This document shows, piece by piece, positions 41,875-51,139 of a stretch of 64,000 nucleotides of DNA (position 1 is the stretch's first letter; every line of letters begins with the position of its first letter). Position numbers and translations under genes: made by a program. The stretch is from positions 62,001 to 126,000 of the forward strand of contig NZ_NFJH01000003.1 in NCBI RefSeq assembly GCF_002159765.1. Reading direction: 5' to 3'. The notes beneath the pieces were generated by a model. That model ran no database searches, was not told the origin of the DNA, and saw only the letters and a program-made list of their open reading frames with translations. The stretch is from Collinsella sp. An268 (GTDB taxonomy: Bacteria > Actinomycetota > Coriobacteriia > Coriobacteriales > Coriobacteriaceae).

Positions 41875-42555
41875 TTACTCACCATCTTTCTGCGCGGCCT
41901 TGGCAGCCTTGGCGGCAAGCGCGGCGCGAACCTTAGCGGCCTTCTCGGGGTCCATGGCGGCGAGCTTGGCCTCCATCTTGGCGGCGCGCTCGGCCTCCTT
42001 ATCGGCGTCAGAGCGCGCCTCGGCTGCCGGGTCGGGCTTATCGCCCACAGAGCCGGCGCTCTTGCCGGCGGCGACGGCCGCTTCCTTGGCATCGGCGGCA
42101 GCCTCCGCCTCAGCGGCCTGCTTCTCCTCGGCGGCCTTGCGCGCCTTGGCGGCCGCGGCGGCGCGCTGCTTGGCGAGCTTCTCGCGCTCGGCCTTCATCT
42201 CGGGGGTGATGACCGTCATGGGCGCTTCCTCGGCCACGTTGAAGAAGTGACCGCCAAAGTCGAGCTTCATGTTGATGAAGTGCACGCCAAACAGGTCGTG
42301 GGTCTCGTTCTCGTAGCTGAACGCGGCAAAGTACAGCTCCTGGATCGAGGGCACCTCGGTGTCCTCGCCGATGCCGTACACGCAGAGGTTGAGCGCGTTG
42401 TCGCGGACCTCGTCGTAGAACGTATAGAGCAAATCGGTGCCGGCCTCGGTGGTCTCGCCGCACATCTGCACGAAGCGGAAGCCCTCGTGCTTGAGCGTCT
42501 GCACGCGGGCGAGCAGCTCGACCAGCGGAATGTCGACAAACTCGGTGGTATACAT
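41875..42555 (-). CDS. echD: Ech-type hydrogenase EchD/NuoC-like subunit with Ala-rich tail
   Basis: The 226 residues begin with a small NuoC-like (30 kDa subunit) domain at about 1-115, including YFAAFSYENETHDLFGVHF, which packs against the large subunit in complex I-like enzymes. The rest is a long Ala/Lys/Glu helix-forming tail ending KMEAKLAAMDPEKAAKVRAA, which is shared with the end of EchF. EchD proteins normally lack this tail. AAGGAGGGG precedes the ATG. It lies between echC (10-base gap) and echE (2-base gap). Confidence 0.88.
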   Translation of the reverse strand: MYTTEFVDIPLVELLARVQTLKHEGFRFVQMCGETTEAGTDLLYTFYDEVRDNALNLCVYGIGEDTEVPSIQELYFAAFSYENETHDLFGVHFINMKLDFGGHFFNVAEEAPMTVITPEMKAEREKLAKQRAAAAAKARKAAEEKQAAEAEAAADAKEAAVAAGKSAGSVGDKPDPAAEARSDADKEAERAAKMEAKLAAMDPEKAAKVRAALAAKAAKAAQKDGE

Positions 42556-42565
42556 CCGCCCCTCC

Positions 42566-43009
42566 TTATCGATTCTTCTCGGCGGCGCCCATCTTGGCGG
42601 CCTTCTCGTCCAGGATCTTCACAGCCTTGAGCACGGCGTCGATGATGGTCTCGGGGCGCACAGCGCAACCCGGCGCGTACACGTCGACGGGAATGGCCTT
42701 GTCGGCACCGCCGATGACGTTGTAGGCGTCCTTGAAGACACCGCCCGTGCAGGCGCAGATGCCGCAGGCGACGACCACCTTGGGCTCGAGCATCTGCTCG
42801 TAGATGTGCTTCACCACGTTGACGTTTTGGTGGTTGATGGCACCGGTGATGAGGAAGATGTCGGCATGCTTGGGGTTACCCGTGTTGATGATGCCGAAGC
42901 GCTCCACATCGTAGAGCGGCATCATCGAGTCGAGGACCTCGATGTCGCACCCGTTGCAGCTCGACCCGTCGTAATGGATGAGCCACGGAGATTTAGATGA
43001 AAAGCTCAT
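42566..43009 (-). CDS. echC: Ech-type hydrogenase small subunit, NuoB-like
   Basis: The small subunit that holds the proximal [4Fe-4S] cluster next to the NiFe site. In 147 residues the ligands are Cys18 and Cys21 (SSCNGCDIE), a cysteine in CGICACTGGVF, and Cys115 (YAPGCAVRPE), as in NuoB. There is no signal peptide, so the catalytic part faces the cytoplasm. It lies 12 bases behind the EchAB gene. The short length without extra ferredoxin domains matches Ech rather than NAD(P)-linked enzymes. Confidence 0.93.
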   Translation of the reverse strand: MSFSSKSPWLIHYDGSSCNGCDIEVLDSMMPLYDVERFGIINTGNPKHADIFLITGAINHQNVNVVKHIYEQMLEPKVVVACGICACTGGVFKDAYNVIGGADKAIPVDVYAPGCAVRPETIIDAVLKAVKILDEKAAKMGAAEKNR

Positions 43010-43021
43010 AGCTGCGCTCCC

Positions 43022-45886
43022 TTAGATGAACGGGGTGATGAGGACGTAGAACAGGTTCACGACGCCCACCACGAGCGCCACGAGCCACGCGCCGGACAGG
43101 CAGTTCTGCCACTTCATGCGCGCGAAGTTGTTGTCGATGAAGACCTCGAAGAACCACGCCGCCAGCGCCATGACGATGCCGAGCACAATCGACAGCGGGT
43201 TGTCCCACACGAAGAACATACCGACCCACATGAGGAAGAGCACGCTCTCGCACCAGTGCATGATCTCGACCTTGGCGAGCGTACGGCCCGTCATCTCGGT
43301 CGTGATGCCCTTCACGATCTCCTGGTGCGCATGGTGGCTGTAGGAGAGATCGAACGGCGACTTGCGCAGCTTGATGGTGAGGATGAAGAGCAGGCCCAGG
43401 AAGATGGGCAGCAGCGGGAAGATGATGGGAGAGTCGATCTGGAAGAGGCGCGCCACATCGAAGGACTGCGTCGCGGTGAAGAAGCCGACCGTCATTATCA
43501 TGAGCATGGGCTCGTAGGACATGACCTGCAGGCACTCGCGGTCGGCGCCGGTGTCGGCGTAGGGAGAGCGCGCCGAGTAGGCCGCAATGACCATGAAGAG
43601 CGTCGCCAGCGTCACGAGGAAGACGCAGAGCAGCAGGTTGGAGCCGGAGATGAACATACCGCCGGCGAGGATGGCGAAGATGAGCGCGCACGTGACGTAG
43701 GCCTCGTCGACCGCGTTGACGCTCGCCTCCTCCTTGCCCATGAGCTTGCGGACGTCATAGTACGGCTGGAGGATGCGCGGGCCCACGCGCCCCTGCATGT
43801 GCGCGGAGATCTTGCGGTCGCAGCCGTCGAGCAGACAGCCCAGGATGGGCGCAGCGATGGCGAAGACCACCACGCCGGCGAGGATGCCGGGAAGACCCGG
43901 GCCGACGAGCAGCACCTCGCGCTCAACGAAGAACGAACCGCCCACGAGGAACGGCACCGCGAGGATGAAGCACGCGGCGAAGCCCATGATGATGATCGAG
44001 GTGCAGATGATGACGCCCGCGAGGGTGAGCTTGTCCTCGGGGAAGACGTCGGTCATGTACCAGTTGCGCTTGGTGGACGTCATGGTGCGGCCCATGGACG
44101 CATGGTACTTGCGGCTGTCCGGATCGGTGCACTGGCCGCCCAGGTAGACGGCGACGCGGCGCTTGTCGGTCGCGCGACCCCACGGCGTCAGGAGCACGAT
44201 GGCGATGAAGACGACGATGGCAGCCATGATAAGCAGGTTATCCACACCGATGAGCTGCGGCATGGTCTGGTAGACACCCGCGAGGTACGGCCCCACGACC
44301 GCCTGCGAGATGACCGGCAGAAGCACGCAGCAGCCGAGAAGGAGCACGGAGATGAAGCCGATGGCGGCCCACTCGCTCTTGTGAACGCCGCCCTCGACGT
44401 TCTCGGCCTTCTGCGCCACGCCGGCGAGCTTGCCGAGCCACTTGGCCCAGAAGAAGAACGTCGCGGCGGAGCCGAAGGCGAGCAGGATCAGGAAGAAGAT
44501 GTTGCCGGTCTCGGCGAAGGAGACGAGCGTGGCCCACTTGGAGATGAGCATGCCGAAGGGCGCCACGAACATGCCCATGATGCCAAGCATCATGAAGCGG
44601 GTGAGGCGCGGAAGACGGCTGAAGAGGCCGTCCATGTCCTCGATGTTGCGGGAGCCGATGCGGTGCTCGACGGTACCGACGCACAGGAACAGCACCGACT
44701 TGGAGACCGTGTGGAAGATGATGAGGAAGATGGCCGCCCAGACCGCCTCGGCGGTGCCCACGCCCGCGCAGGCGGAGATGAGGCCGAGGTTGGCAATCGT
44801 GGAGTAGGCGAGCACGCGCTTGGCGTTGCTCTGCGTGATGGCCATGAACGAGCAGAGGGCGAACGTGATGCCGCCGATGGCGACCACCATGGCGGACGCC
44901 GCCGGGTACACGAGGTAGATGGGCGCGAGCTTGACGAGCAGGAACACGCCGGCCTTGACCATCGTGGAGGAGTGGAGCAGCGCCGAGGTGGGCGTGGGCG
45001 CGACCATGGCGCCGAGCAGCCAGCTGTGGAACGGCATCTGCGCCGCCTTGGTGAGGCCGGCCACGGAGAGCAGCATCACCGGCACGATGAGTGCGGGAGC
45101 CACATAGGAGTTGGCGACGACGGGAAGCGATGCGAGCGACATCGGCAGGCCCCAGAGATGGATGATGATGAGCGCCACGAGGAAGGCGACGCCGCCGATC
45201 ATGTTGAGGATGATCTGACGGAAGGAGTTCCGGATGGCCTCGGGCGTGCGGGTGTAGCCGATCATGAGGAACGAGCACACCGTGGTGATCTCCCACCCGG
45301 TGAACATCCACTCGAGGTTGTCGGAGAGCACGATGACAAACATCGCCGACAGGAACAGGAACATGAGCGCTGCGAAGAAGTGACGGCGATCGGGGGCGCC
45401 GGCGGGCTCATGATGCTGGAAGTCCTTCATGTAGCCCAGGGCGTACACGCAGATGGCGCTGCCCACGAGGCCCACGATGAGGACCATGATGACGGAGAGC
45501 TGGTCAAAATAGACCGGCGCGGTGAGCATGTGCTCGGCACCGTGCGGCAGGGTGAGGTTGGCGAAGTAGATGACGCCGACCGTCTGCACAAGGCCGATGA
45601 CGAGCGCGAGCTTGTTCTTGTAGCGGATCGAGAACCAGAGGATCACCGCGCAGAGCACGATGTCGACCGCGGTCATCACGATAGTGATGATGAAGCTCGT
45701 CTCCTGCGGGAGCTCATAGACGGTGTAGCCGCTGAGCAGGTGCTGGAACGCGAACAGCACAGACGCGACGCCCGTGATGCCCGCTGCCGCGACGGTGATG
45801 ACCGCCCGCTGGCTCTCGCTCCTAAAGAGCATGAGCGCGACGGCGGCCACCAGAGGAGCGGCGACGAGAAATGCGATGAGACCCAT
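43022..45886 (-). CDS. echA: Fused Ech membrane subunits EchA-EchB (NuoL-NuoH-like)
   Basis: One continuous reading frame of 954 residues joins two membrane subunits that are normally separate. About 1-640 is an antiporter-like EchA/NuoL part (proton pumping), with LEWMFTGWEITTVCSFLMIG, KAAQMPFHSWLLGAMVAPTP and STMVKAGVFLL. A further helix near 650-685 leads into an EchB/NuoH-like part from about 690 with QGRVGPRILQPYYDVRKLM and KSPFDLSYSHHAHQEIVKG. The joint has no stop or frameshift. The ATG at 45886 follows GAGGGGAAAGC; in-frame sequence farther upstream does not resemble the family. It is the first gene of the operon, so both membrane parts are made 1:1. Confidence 0.93.
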   Translation of the reverse strand: MGLIAFLVAAPLVAAVALMLFRSESQRAVITVAAAGITGVASVLFAFQHLLSGYTVYELPQETSFIITIVMTAVDIVLCAVILWFSIRYKNKLALVIGLVQTVGVIYFANLTLPHGAEHMLTAPVYFDQLSVIMVLIVGLVGSAICVYALGYMKDFQHHEPAGAPDRRHFFAALMFLFLSAMFVIVLSDNLEWMFTGWEITTVCSFLMIGYTRTPEAIRNSFRQIILNMIGGVAFLVALIIIHLWGLPMSLASLPVVANSYVAPALIVPVMLLSVAGLTKAAQMPFHSWLLGAMVAPTPTSALLHSSTMVKAGVFLLVKLAPIYLVYPAASAMVVAIGGITFALCSFMAITQSNAKRVLAYSTIANLGLISACAGVGTAEAVWAAIFLIIFHTVSKSVLFLCVGTVEHRIGSRNIEDMDGLFSRLPRLTRFMMLGIMGMFVAPFGMLISKWATLVSFAETGNIFFLILLAFGSAATFFFWAKWLGKLAGVAQKAENVEGGVHKSEWAAIGFISVLLLGCCVLLPVISQAVVGPYLAGVYQTMPQLIGVDNLLIMAAIVVFIAIVLLTPWGRATDKRRVAVYLGGQCTDPDSRKYHASMGRTMTSTKRNWYMTDVFPEDKLTLAGVIICTSIIIMGFAACFILAVPFLVGGSFFVEREVLLVGPGLPGILAGVVVFAIAAPILGCLLDGCDRKISAHMQGRVGPRILQPYYDVRKLMGKEEASVNAVDEAYVTCALIFAILAGGMFISGSNLLLCVFLVTLATLFMVIAAYSARSPYADTGADRECLQVMSYEPMLMIMTVGFFTATQSFDVARLFQIDSPIIFPLLPIFLGLLFILTIKLRKSPFDLSYSHHAHQEIVKGITTEMTGRTLAKVEIMHWCESVLFLMWVGMFFVWDNPLSIVLGIVMALAAWFFEVFIDNNFARMKWQNCLSGAWLVALVVGVVNLFYVLITPFI

Positions 45887-46251
45887 AGCTTTCCCCTCTT
45901 GACCTGAGATTCGGGCGCCCCTGCGCCCGAGCCGATATCTGCAATATTGTAGCCGATATGTCTTCACCCTTCTTTCACAATGGCAGGGATACTGCACTTC
46001 GGTATCGGACACCCCTCGAACCAGCCGGGAGCGGGGATGCGACGAGTCGGACGGATCGCATGTCCCTCCAGCCTAGAGGATTACGTGGGCGGACGGCGCG
46101 CCCGAGCGGAGAAGGGAGAGACGGCATGCAATCTGCGGGTTTTCTCCCCGCAGCCCTAGACACTGAGTTGCCGGCCCGCCCCGTGCGCGCCCGCACCAGC
46201 CGCGGCGGTCCGCAGGGTACGTGTGCAACGATATGGTTACAACAGGTTGCG

Positions 46252-46310
46252 CTTTAGTTAGATAAAGAGTATGCTGCCGTCGTTCGCTTTACTACTTTAG
46301 TTTGCTAAAG
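46252..46310. promoter_or_regulatory. Two similar 16-bp palindromes upstream of the amino-acid ABC genes
   Basis: CTTTAGTTAGATAAAG at 46252-46267 and CTTTAGTTTGCTAAAG at 46295-46310 agree at 14 of 16 bases and are 43 bases apart, just upstream of the binding-protein gene. They look like operators of a dimeric regulator such as a MarR protein. A related TTAGTTAAAG occurs upstream of the fatty-acid operon. The rest of the 446-base gap (45887-46332) contains the ech promoter side, where I see only a TACAAT that could be a -10. Confidence 0.5.
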
Positions 46311-46332
46311 TGCTTACGGGAAGGACCTCACC

Positions 46333-47220
46333 ATGGCATACTTCACCTCTCCTCTCGACCGTCGCTCGTTTGTCCGTCTCGGCGCCTGCGCCCTCGGCTC
46401 GGCGGTACTGCTCGCCGGCTGCTCGGGCGGCCAGACAGCCCCCGCCGGTTCCGGCGCTGCCGCGGGATCGGCGCCTGCCGACGCCGCCGGCGACGACACG
46501 AGCGCCGTCGCCACGGGCACGCTCATCGTCGGTTTCGACCAGTCCTACCCGCCCTACGGGTTTGTGGGCGATGACGGCGAGTTCACCGGCTTCGACCTCG
46601 ACCTCGCCCAAGCCGTTGCCGACAAGGAGGGCTGGGAGGTGCAGCTCGAGGCCATCGAGTGGGACGCCAAGGACGCCCTTTTGAGCTCCGGCGCCATCAA
46701 CTGCATCTGGAACGGCTTTACCATGGAGGGCCGCGAGGACGACTACACGTTCTCGGAGCCGTATATGCTGAACGGGCAGGTCGTGGTCGTGCGCGCCGAC
46801 AGCGGCATCACCAGCTTTGACGACCTCGCCGGCGCGACCGTCATCACCCAGATCGATTCCGCAGCGCTCGACGTGCTCGAGGGCGACCAGGCCGACCTCG
46901 CCGCCACCTTTGCCACCCTCGACACCATCGGCGAGTACAACACCGCCTTCATGCAGCTCGAGAGCGGCGCCGTCACCGCCGTCGCCTGCGACCTCTCCAT
47001 CGCCGAGTACCAGATGGCGGCCAACCCCGACACCTATGTGCAGCTGCCCGAAATGCTCTCGGAGGAGCACTACGCCGTCGGCTTCAAGAAGGGCGACACC
47101 GCCACCGCCGACGCGGTCACCGAGGCTCTGCGCGAGCTCGTTCAAGACGGCACCGTGGAGGAACTCTGCGAGAAGTACGCGGACTACGGCATCTCGTTCG
47201 ACAACTGGGTCCTCGCCTAG
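46333..47220 (+). CDS. Amino-acid ABC transporter binding protein, Tat-type lipoprotein signal
   Basis: The 295-residue solute-binding protein (family 3) captures a polar amino acid outside the cell. The signal has twin arginines (DRRSFVRLG, 9-17), a hydrophobic stretch and the lipobox LAGC with lipid-bearing Cys30. After an Ala/Gly-rich spacer the mature domain begins near residue 60 (GTLIVGFDQSYPPYGFVGD) and has FTGFDLDLAQAVA and the family 3 pattern of two lobes. Sec-type lipoproteins usually have lysines; the paired arginines and the F-x-R-L context suggest Tat export. It starts the three-gene unit; the permease GTG is 33 bases downstream. Confidence 0.93.
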   Translation: MAYFTSPLDRRSFVRLGACALGSAVLLAGCSGGQTAPAGSGAAAGSAPADAAGDDTSAVATGTLIVGFDQSYPPYGFVGDDGEFTGFDLDLAQAVADKEGWEVQLEAIEWDAKDALLSSGAINCIWNGFTMEGREDDYTFSEPYMLNGQVVVVRADSGITSFDDLAGATVITQIDSAALDVLEGDQADLAATFATLDTIGEYNTAFMQLESGAVTAVACDLSIAEYQMAANPDTYVQLPEMLSEEHYAVGFKKGDTATADAVTEALRELVQDGTVEELCEKYADYGISFDNWVLA

Positions 47221-47253
47221 CGCGGCCCGCGACCCCTCGAAAGGACGAATAGC

Positions 47254-47907
47254 GTGTCGTTTGCGACCATGCTCACCATGCTCACCGATGGCTTCCTCGT
47301 GAGCCTGCAGATTTTTGCGTTTACGCTGATCGGCGCGGTGCCGCTCGGCATCGTCGTGGCGCTGGGGCGCATGAGCCGCATCGCGCCGGTGCGCTGGATC
47401 GTGCGCATCTATATATCTATCATGCGCGGCACGCCGCTCATGCTGCAGATGTTTGCCATCTACTTTGCGCCGTACTACGTGTTTGGCATCCAGCTCACGC
47501 CGGATTCCAAGTGGCAGGCAACCATCGCGGCGTTTATCGTCAACTACGCGGCGTATTTTGCCGAGATCTACCGCTCGGGCCTGCAGTCGATCCCCCGTGG
47601 CCAATACGAGGCGGCCGAGGTGCTCGGCTACACGCGCGTCCAGACGTTTGCCTACATCGTGCTGCCGCAGGTGGTCAAGCGCATCCTCCCCGCCATGGGC
47701 AACGAGATCATCACGCTCGTCAAGGACACGTCGCTCGCGTTCTCCATCGGCGTGGCCGAGATGTTCTCCACCGCCAAGGCGCTCGTCGCCTCGCAGGTGA
47801 GCATGGTGCCGTTCGCCGTCGCCGCGGCGTTCTACTGGGTGTTCAACTTTATCGTGGAGCTCGTTCTCGGGGCGGCCGAGAAGCGCCTCGCGTATTACCA
47901 CGACTAG
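47254..47907 (+). CDS. Amino-acid ABC transporter permease
   Basis: The protein is 217 residues with about five membrane segments of the HisM/GlnP type. The ABC-contacting EAA loop is visible in [26 protein letters not shown]-like [12 protein letters not shown] is another hallmark. GTG at 47254 is the start, preceded by GAAAGGA. Only one permease is present, so it acts as a homodimer with the ATPase encoded 8 bases downstream. The imported amino acid cannot be read from sequence. Confidence 0.94.
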   Translation: MSFATMLTMLTDGFLVSLQIFAFTLIGAVPLGIVVALGRMSRIAPVRWIVRIYISIMRGTPLMLQMFAIYFAPYYVFGIQLTPDSKWQATIAAFIVNYAAYFAEIYRSGLQSIPRGQYEAAEVLGYTRVQTFAYIVLPQVVKRILPAMGNEIITLVKDTSLAFSIGVAEMFSTAKALVASQVSMVPFAVAAAFYWVFNFIVELVLGAAEKRLAYYHD

Positions 47908-47915
47908 GGGGCGCT

Positions 47916-48677
47916 ATGAAACCAGTTATGACGCTTACCGGCGCCCGCAAGGCGTTTGGGGCCCATGAGGTGCTGCGCGGGGTGTCGCTCGCCATCGCGC
48001 CGGGCGAGGTCGTCGCCATCATCGGACCGTCCGGTGGCGGCAAGTCGACGCTTCTGCGCTGCGCCACGCTGCTCGAGACGCTCGACGGCGGGTCGCTCGC
48101 CTTTGGCGACCTCGCCGTGGCGACAGATGCGGGTGGACGCGCCGCCTACGCCGGGCGCGACGTCCTCAAGCAGGCGCGCGGCCGCTTTGGGCTCGTCTTT
48201 CAGAACTACAACCTGTTTCCGCACCGCACCGTCTTGCAGAACATCGCCGACGCCCCCGTGCGCGTGCAGAGGCGCAACCGCACCGAGGCCGACCGCGCCG
48301 CGCGCGAGCTGATTGCCAAGATGGGGCTCACCGGCTGCGAGGACAAAGTGCCCTGCCAGCTCTCGGGCGGGCAGCAGCAGCGCGTGAGCATCGCCCGCGC
48401 GCTCGCCATGAACCCCGAGATCCTCTTTTTTGACGAGCCCACGAGCGCCCTCGACCCCGAGCTCACCGCCGAGGTGCTGCGCGTCATCAAGGCGCTCGCC
48501 GCCGAGCACATGACCATGGTGATCGTCACACATGAGATGAGCTTCGCGCGCGAGGTGGCCGACCGTGTCGTCTTTCTGGACGGCGGCGTCATCGTCGAGG
48601 AGGGTCCGGCCGCACAGGTTATCGACCATCCCCGCGAGGCGCGCACGCAGGCATTCCTCTCCAAACTCGCCGAATAA
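47916..48677 (+). CDS. Amino-acid ABC transporter ATPase
   Basis: The protein is 253 residues of the GlnQ/HisP family and powers the uptake. Walker A is GPSGGGKST, the Q loop is FQNYNLFPH, the ABC signature is [15 protein letters not shown], Walker B is [13 protein letters not shown], and the H loop is VTHEMSFA. The ATG at 47916 follows GGGGGC. The gene closes the three-gene unit. A GC-rich hairpin and the bidirectional terminator at 48765 follow. Confidence 0.95.
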   Translation: MKPVMTLTGARKAFGAHEVLRGVSLAIAPGEVVAIIGPSGGGKSTLLRCATLLETLDGGSLAFGDLAVATDAGGRAAYAGRDVLKQARGRFGLVFQNYNLFPHRTVLQNIADAPVRVQRRNRTEADRAARELIAKMGLTGCEDKVPCQLSGGQQQRVSIARALAMNPEILFFDEPTSALDPELTAEVLRVIKALAAEHMTMVIVTHEMSFAREVADRVVFLDGGVIVEEGPAAQVIDHPREARTQAFLSKLAE

Positions 48678-48764
48678 GCGCTGCGGGCGCCCTCGCGGGC
48701 GCCCTCCCCGAGGAGTGCTTTTCTTCCGTTTTGGCGCATCTCCTCAAGACCCCTGAAAGAGCAG

Positions 48765-48809
48765 AAAACCACTCGCGGGCGTGCGCGGTGCGCGCCTGCG
48801 AGTGGTTTT
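48765..48809. terminator. Bidirectional terminator between the ABC and fab operons
   Basis: AAAACCACTCGC and GCGAGTGGTTTT form a 12-bp stem; the inner GGCG/GCGC part extends it. T runs on both ends (TTTTG right; TTTTC on the minus strand) make it suited to stop both converging operons. Confidence 0.85.
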
Positions 48810-48852
48810 GCCTTCTTCGGGCGACCGGTCGCCGAGCGGGACCTGACCCCGC

Positions 48853-49332
48853 CTAGGATTGGGCGGCGTCGCACGCCGCGCGCTGCCACTCACCACCGAG
48901 CGCCACCTCGGGCATGAGCTCCTCGGACATGGCCTGCAAGATCTCCTCCATCTTAGCGAGGTCCTCGGCAGAGAAGCGCTCCTTGATGCGCTCGATCACC
49001 TCGTGCACGTACGAGGCGCTGATGTTGTAGTAGTCGAGGTACTTCTGCGTGGGGCGCAGATGGTACTCGCGGCCATCGTGCTCGGAGCGCACCTTCTCGA
49101 CGTAGCCCTTGCGAATGAGGCTCGCCACCTTGTAGGCGGCATTGGACGACGAGATGCGCATGAACTGCGCGAACTCGTGCACCGTCGGGCTACCCAGCGC
49201 GTAGATGGCCTCCATCGCGAAGGATTCCACCGTGGTGAGACTCGCCTCGCGGTTCTGGAAGCGCGCAAACGTCTCCATATAAAAGTGCAGCTTGAACTTG
49301 CTATACACCTCGTTAAACCGTTCCTCGAGCAT
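48853..49332 (-). CDS. MarR-family regulator, FabT-like
   Basis: The protein is 159 residues. A winged helix-turn-helix of the MarR type spans about 30-110 (FAQFMRISSSNAAYKVASLIRKG, then VRSEHDGREYHL as wing). It is the last gene of the fatty-acid operon, 28 bases after fabZ, where FabT genes of Firmicutes also occur as repressors of fab genes that bind acyl-ACP. AAAGGGG precedes the ATG. Its target could be the palindromes upstream of acpP and of the amino-acid transporter; this is inferred. Confidence 0.85.
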   Translation of the reverse strand: MLEERFNEVYSKFKLHFYMETFARFQNREASLTTVESFAMEAIYALGSPTVHEFAQFMRISSSNAAYKVASLIRKGYVEKVRSEHDGREYHLRPTQKYLDYYNISASYVHEVIERIKERFSAEDLAKMEEILQAMSEELMPEVALGGEWQRAACDAAQS

Positions 49333-49360
49333 GGGTCCCCTTTCGCACGTGCATCGGCAC

Positions 49361-49837
49361 CTACTGTACACCCTCGCCGGCGCCGAGGGCGAGGGTGAGC
49401 TCGGCCGATGCCGCCACGACACCGTCCACGCTCGCCGTCGCCTCCACAAAGGCGAAGGCGCCGCGCGTCTTGGTGATGCGCGCCTCGAGCGTGAGCACGT
49501 CGCCGGGACGCACCTGCCGCTTGAAGCGGGCGTCTTTGATGGCGGCAAAAAAGCCGAGCTTACCGGCGTGCTCCGGCAGCGAGAGCATGGCCACGGCCGC
49601 CGTCTGGGCGAGGGCCTCGATGATGAGGACGCCGGGAAGGACGTGGTAGGAGGGGAAGTGCCCGCAGAACACGGGACTCGTCACGCTCACGCACAGCCGT
49701 CCGCGCGCCCAAGAGCCCGCCTCGCCGTCATCGATGCGGTCGACGAGGGCGAAGGGATAGCGGTGCGGTAGCACCTGGGCGATCTGATTGGCGTCCAGCT
49801 GAAGGTGCGGTGCGGCGGAAGCGGTGGTGTCGGCCAT
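49361..49837 (-). CDS. fabZ: 3-hydroxyacyl-ACP dehydratase FabZ
   Basis: FabZ removes water from 3-hydroxyacyl-ACP to give trans-2-enoyl-ACP. The 158 residues have LPHRYPFALVDRI, the catalytic His60 in GHFP and Glu74 in VLIIEALAQ. The fold is a hot dog. It lies 3 bases behind fabF. With FabK as reductase and no FabA or FabM in the window, the route to unsaturated fatty acids is not visible. Confidence 0.95.
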   Translation of the reverse strand: MADTTASAAPHLQLDANQIAQVLPHRYPFALVDRIDDGEAGSWARGRLCVSVTSPVFCGHFPSYHVLPGVLIIEALAQTAAVAMLSLPEHAGKLGFFAAIKDARFKRQVRPGDVLTLEARITKTRGAFAFVEATASVDGVVAASAELTLALGAGEGVQ

Positions 49838-49840
49838 AGG

Positions 49841-51094
49841 TTAGCCCTCCCATTTCTTGAACAGCAGGCAGGCGTTGTGCCCGCCGAAGCCGAGCGAGTT
49901 GGAGAGCGCGTACTCGACGCGCTTCGCGCGGCCCTCGTTGGGGATGTAGTCGAGGTCGCAGTCGGGATCGGCCTCGGCGTAGCCGATGGTCGCCGGCAGG
50001 TAGTCGTCGTGCAGCGCCAGAGCCGTAAAGACGGCCTCCACCGCACCGGCAGCGCCGAGCATGTGCCCTGTCATGGACTTGGTGGAGGAGACGGCGAGCT
50101 GATAGGCGTGATCGCCAAACACCGTCTTGATCGCCGCGGTCTCGCAGCGGTCGTTGAGCGGGGTCGACGTGCCGTGCGCGTTAATGTAGCCCACGGCCTC
50201 GGGCGCGACGCCGCCGGCGTCTTCGAGCGCCTGCGCCATGGCGCGCGCGCCGCCCTCGCCATCAGGCGCCGGCGCCGTGATGTGGTGCGCGTCGCAGGTG
50301 ACGCCGTAGCCCACCACCTCGGCGATGATCTTGGCACCGCGGGCGAGCGCGTGCTCGCGCTCCTCCAGCAGCAGCATGGCGGCGCCCTCGCCCATCACAA
50401 AGCCGGAGCGGCGCGCGTCGAACGGAATCGACGCGGCCTTGGGGTCCGCGCCCGTGTGGAGCGCGCGCATCGTGGTGAAGCCGCCGATGGAGAGCGGGGT
50501 GATGGCCGCCTCGGTGCCGCCGGCGAGCATGACCTCGGCATAGCCGTCGCGGATGTGGCGGAAGGCGTCGCCCACCGCATTGGAGCCGCCGGCGCACGCC
50601 GTGACGGGGCAGGTGCACATGCCCTTGAAGCCCATCTCGATCGCGACCTCGCCCGCCGCCATGTTGGAGATGCCGGAGGGGATGTAGAAGGGCGAGCAGC
50701 GGTCAAACCCGCGCTTCAAGCAGCTCGTCTGTTGGTTCTCGGTCTCTTCCACGCCGCCGATGCCGGAGGAGACGATCACGCCGGCGCGCGTGGCGTCGAT
50801 GGAGGCGGTGTCGAGCGCGGCGGTCTCAACGGCCTCGTGCGCCGCGATGAGGGCGAACTGCGTGAAGCGCGCGAGGTGCTTGGCGCGCTGTCGGCCCAGC
50901 AACGCCGCGCCGTCCCAGTCCTTTACCTCAGCGGCGAGCGTGACCTTGCGCTCGCTCGCGTCGTAGCGCGTGATGGGGGCGATGCCGCACGTGCCGGCGC
51001 GCACCGCGTCCCAGCTCTCGGCCACGGTATGACCGAGCGGCGTGACGGCGCCCATACCGGTGATGACCACGCGGCGCCTTTGCAGATTGCTCAT
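49841..51094 (-). CDS. fabF: Beta-ketoacyl-ACP synthase II FabF
   Basis: FabF elongates acyl-ACP with malonyl-ACP. The 417 residues show the catalytic cysteine in VTACAGGSNAVGDA, the histidines in NAHGTSTPLND and KSMTGHMLGAAG, and SGIGGVEE. The ATG at 51094 is chosen because AAGGAGTTTCGA lies upstream, rather than an ATG nine codons earlier. It lies 45 bases behind fabG. Confidence 0.95.
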   Translation of the reverse strand: MSNLQRRRVVITGMGAVTPLGHTVAESWDAVRAGTCGIAPITRYDASERKVTLAAEVKDWDGAALLGRQRAKHLARFTQFALIAAHEAVETAALDTASIDATRAGVIVSSGIGGVEETENQQTSCLKRGFDRCSPFYIPSGISNMAAGEVAIEMGFKGMCTCPVTACAGGSNAVGDAFRHIRDGYAEVMLAGGTEAAITPLSIGGFTTMRALHTGADPKAASIPFDARRSGFVMGEGAAMLLLEEREHALARGAKIIAEVVGYGVTCDAHHITAPAPDGEGGARAMAQALEDAGGVAPEAVGYINAHGTSTPLNDRCETAAIKTVFGDHAYQLAVSSTKSMTGHMLGAAGAVEAVFTALALHDDYLPATIGYAEADPDCDLDYIPNEGRAKRVEYALSNSLGFGGHNACLLFKKWEG

Positions 51095-51139
51095 TCGAAA
51101 CTCCTTAGAACACAGGGGCACACATACGTGAGAGGCGGA

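Noticed and set aside
43256-45907. An 883-codon plus-strand frame rich in Glu, His and Arg
   Set aside because: It is the mirror of the fused Ech membrane gene, whose minus-strand frame has clear membrane helices and motifs.
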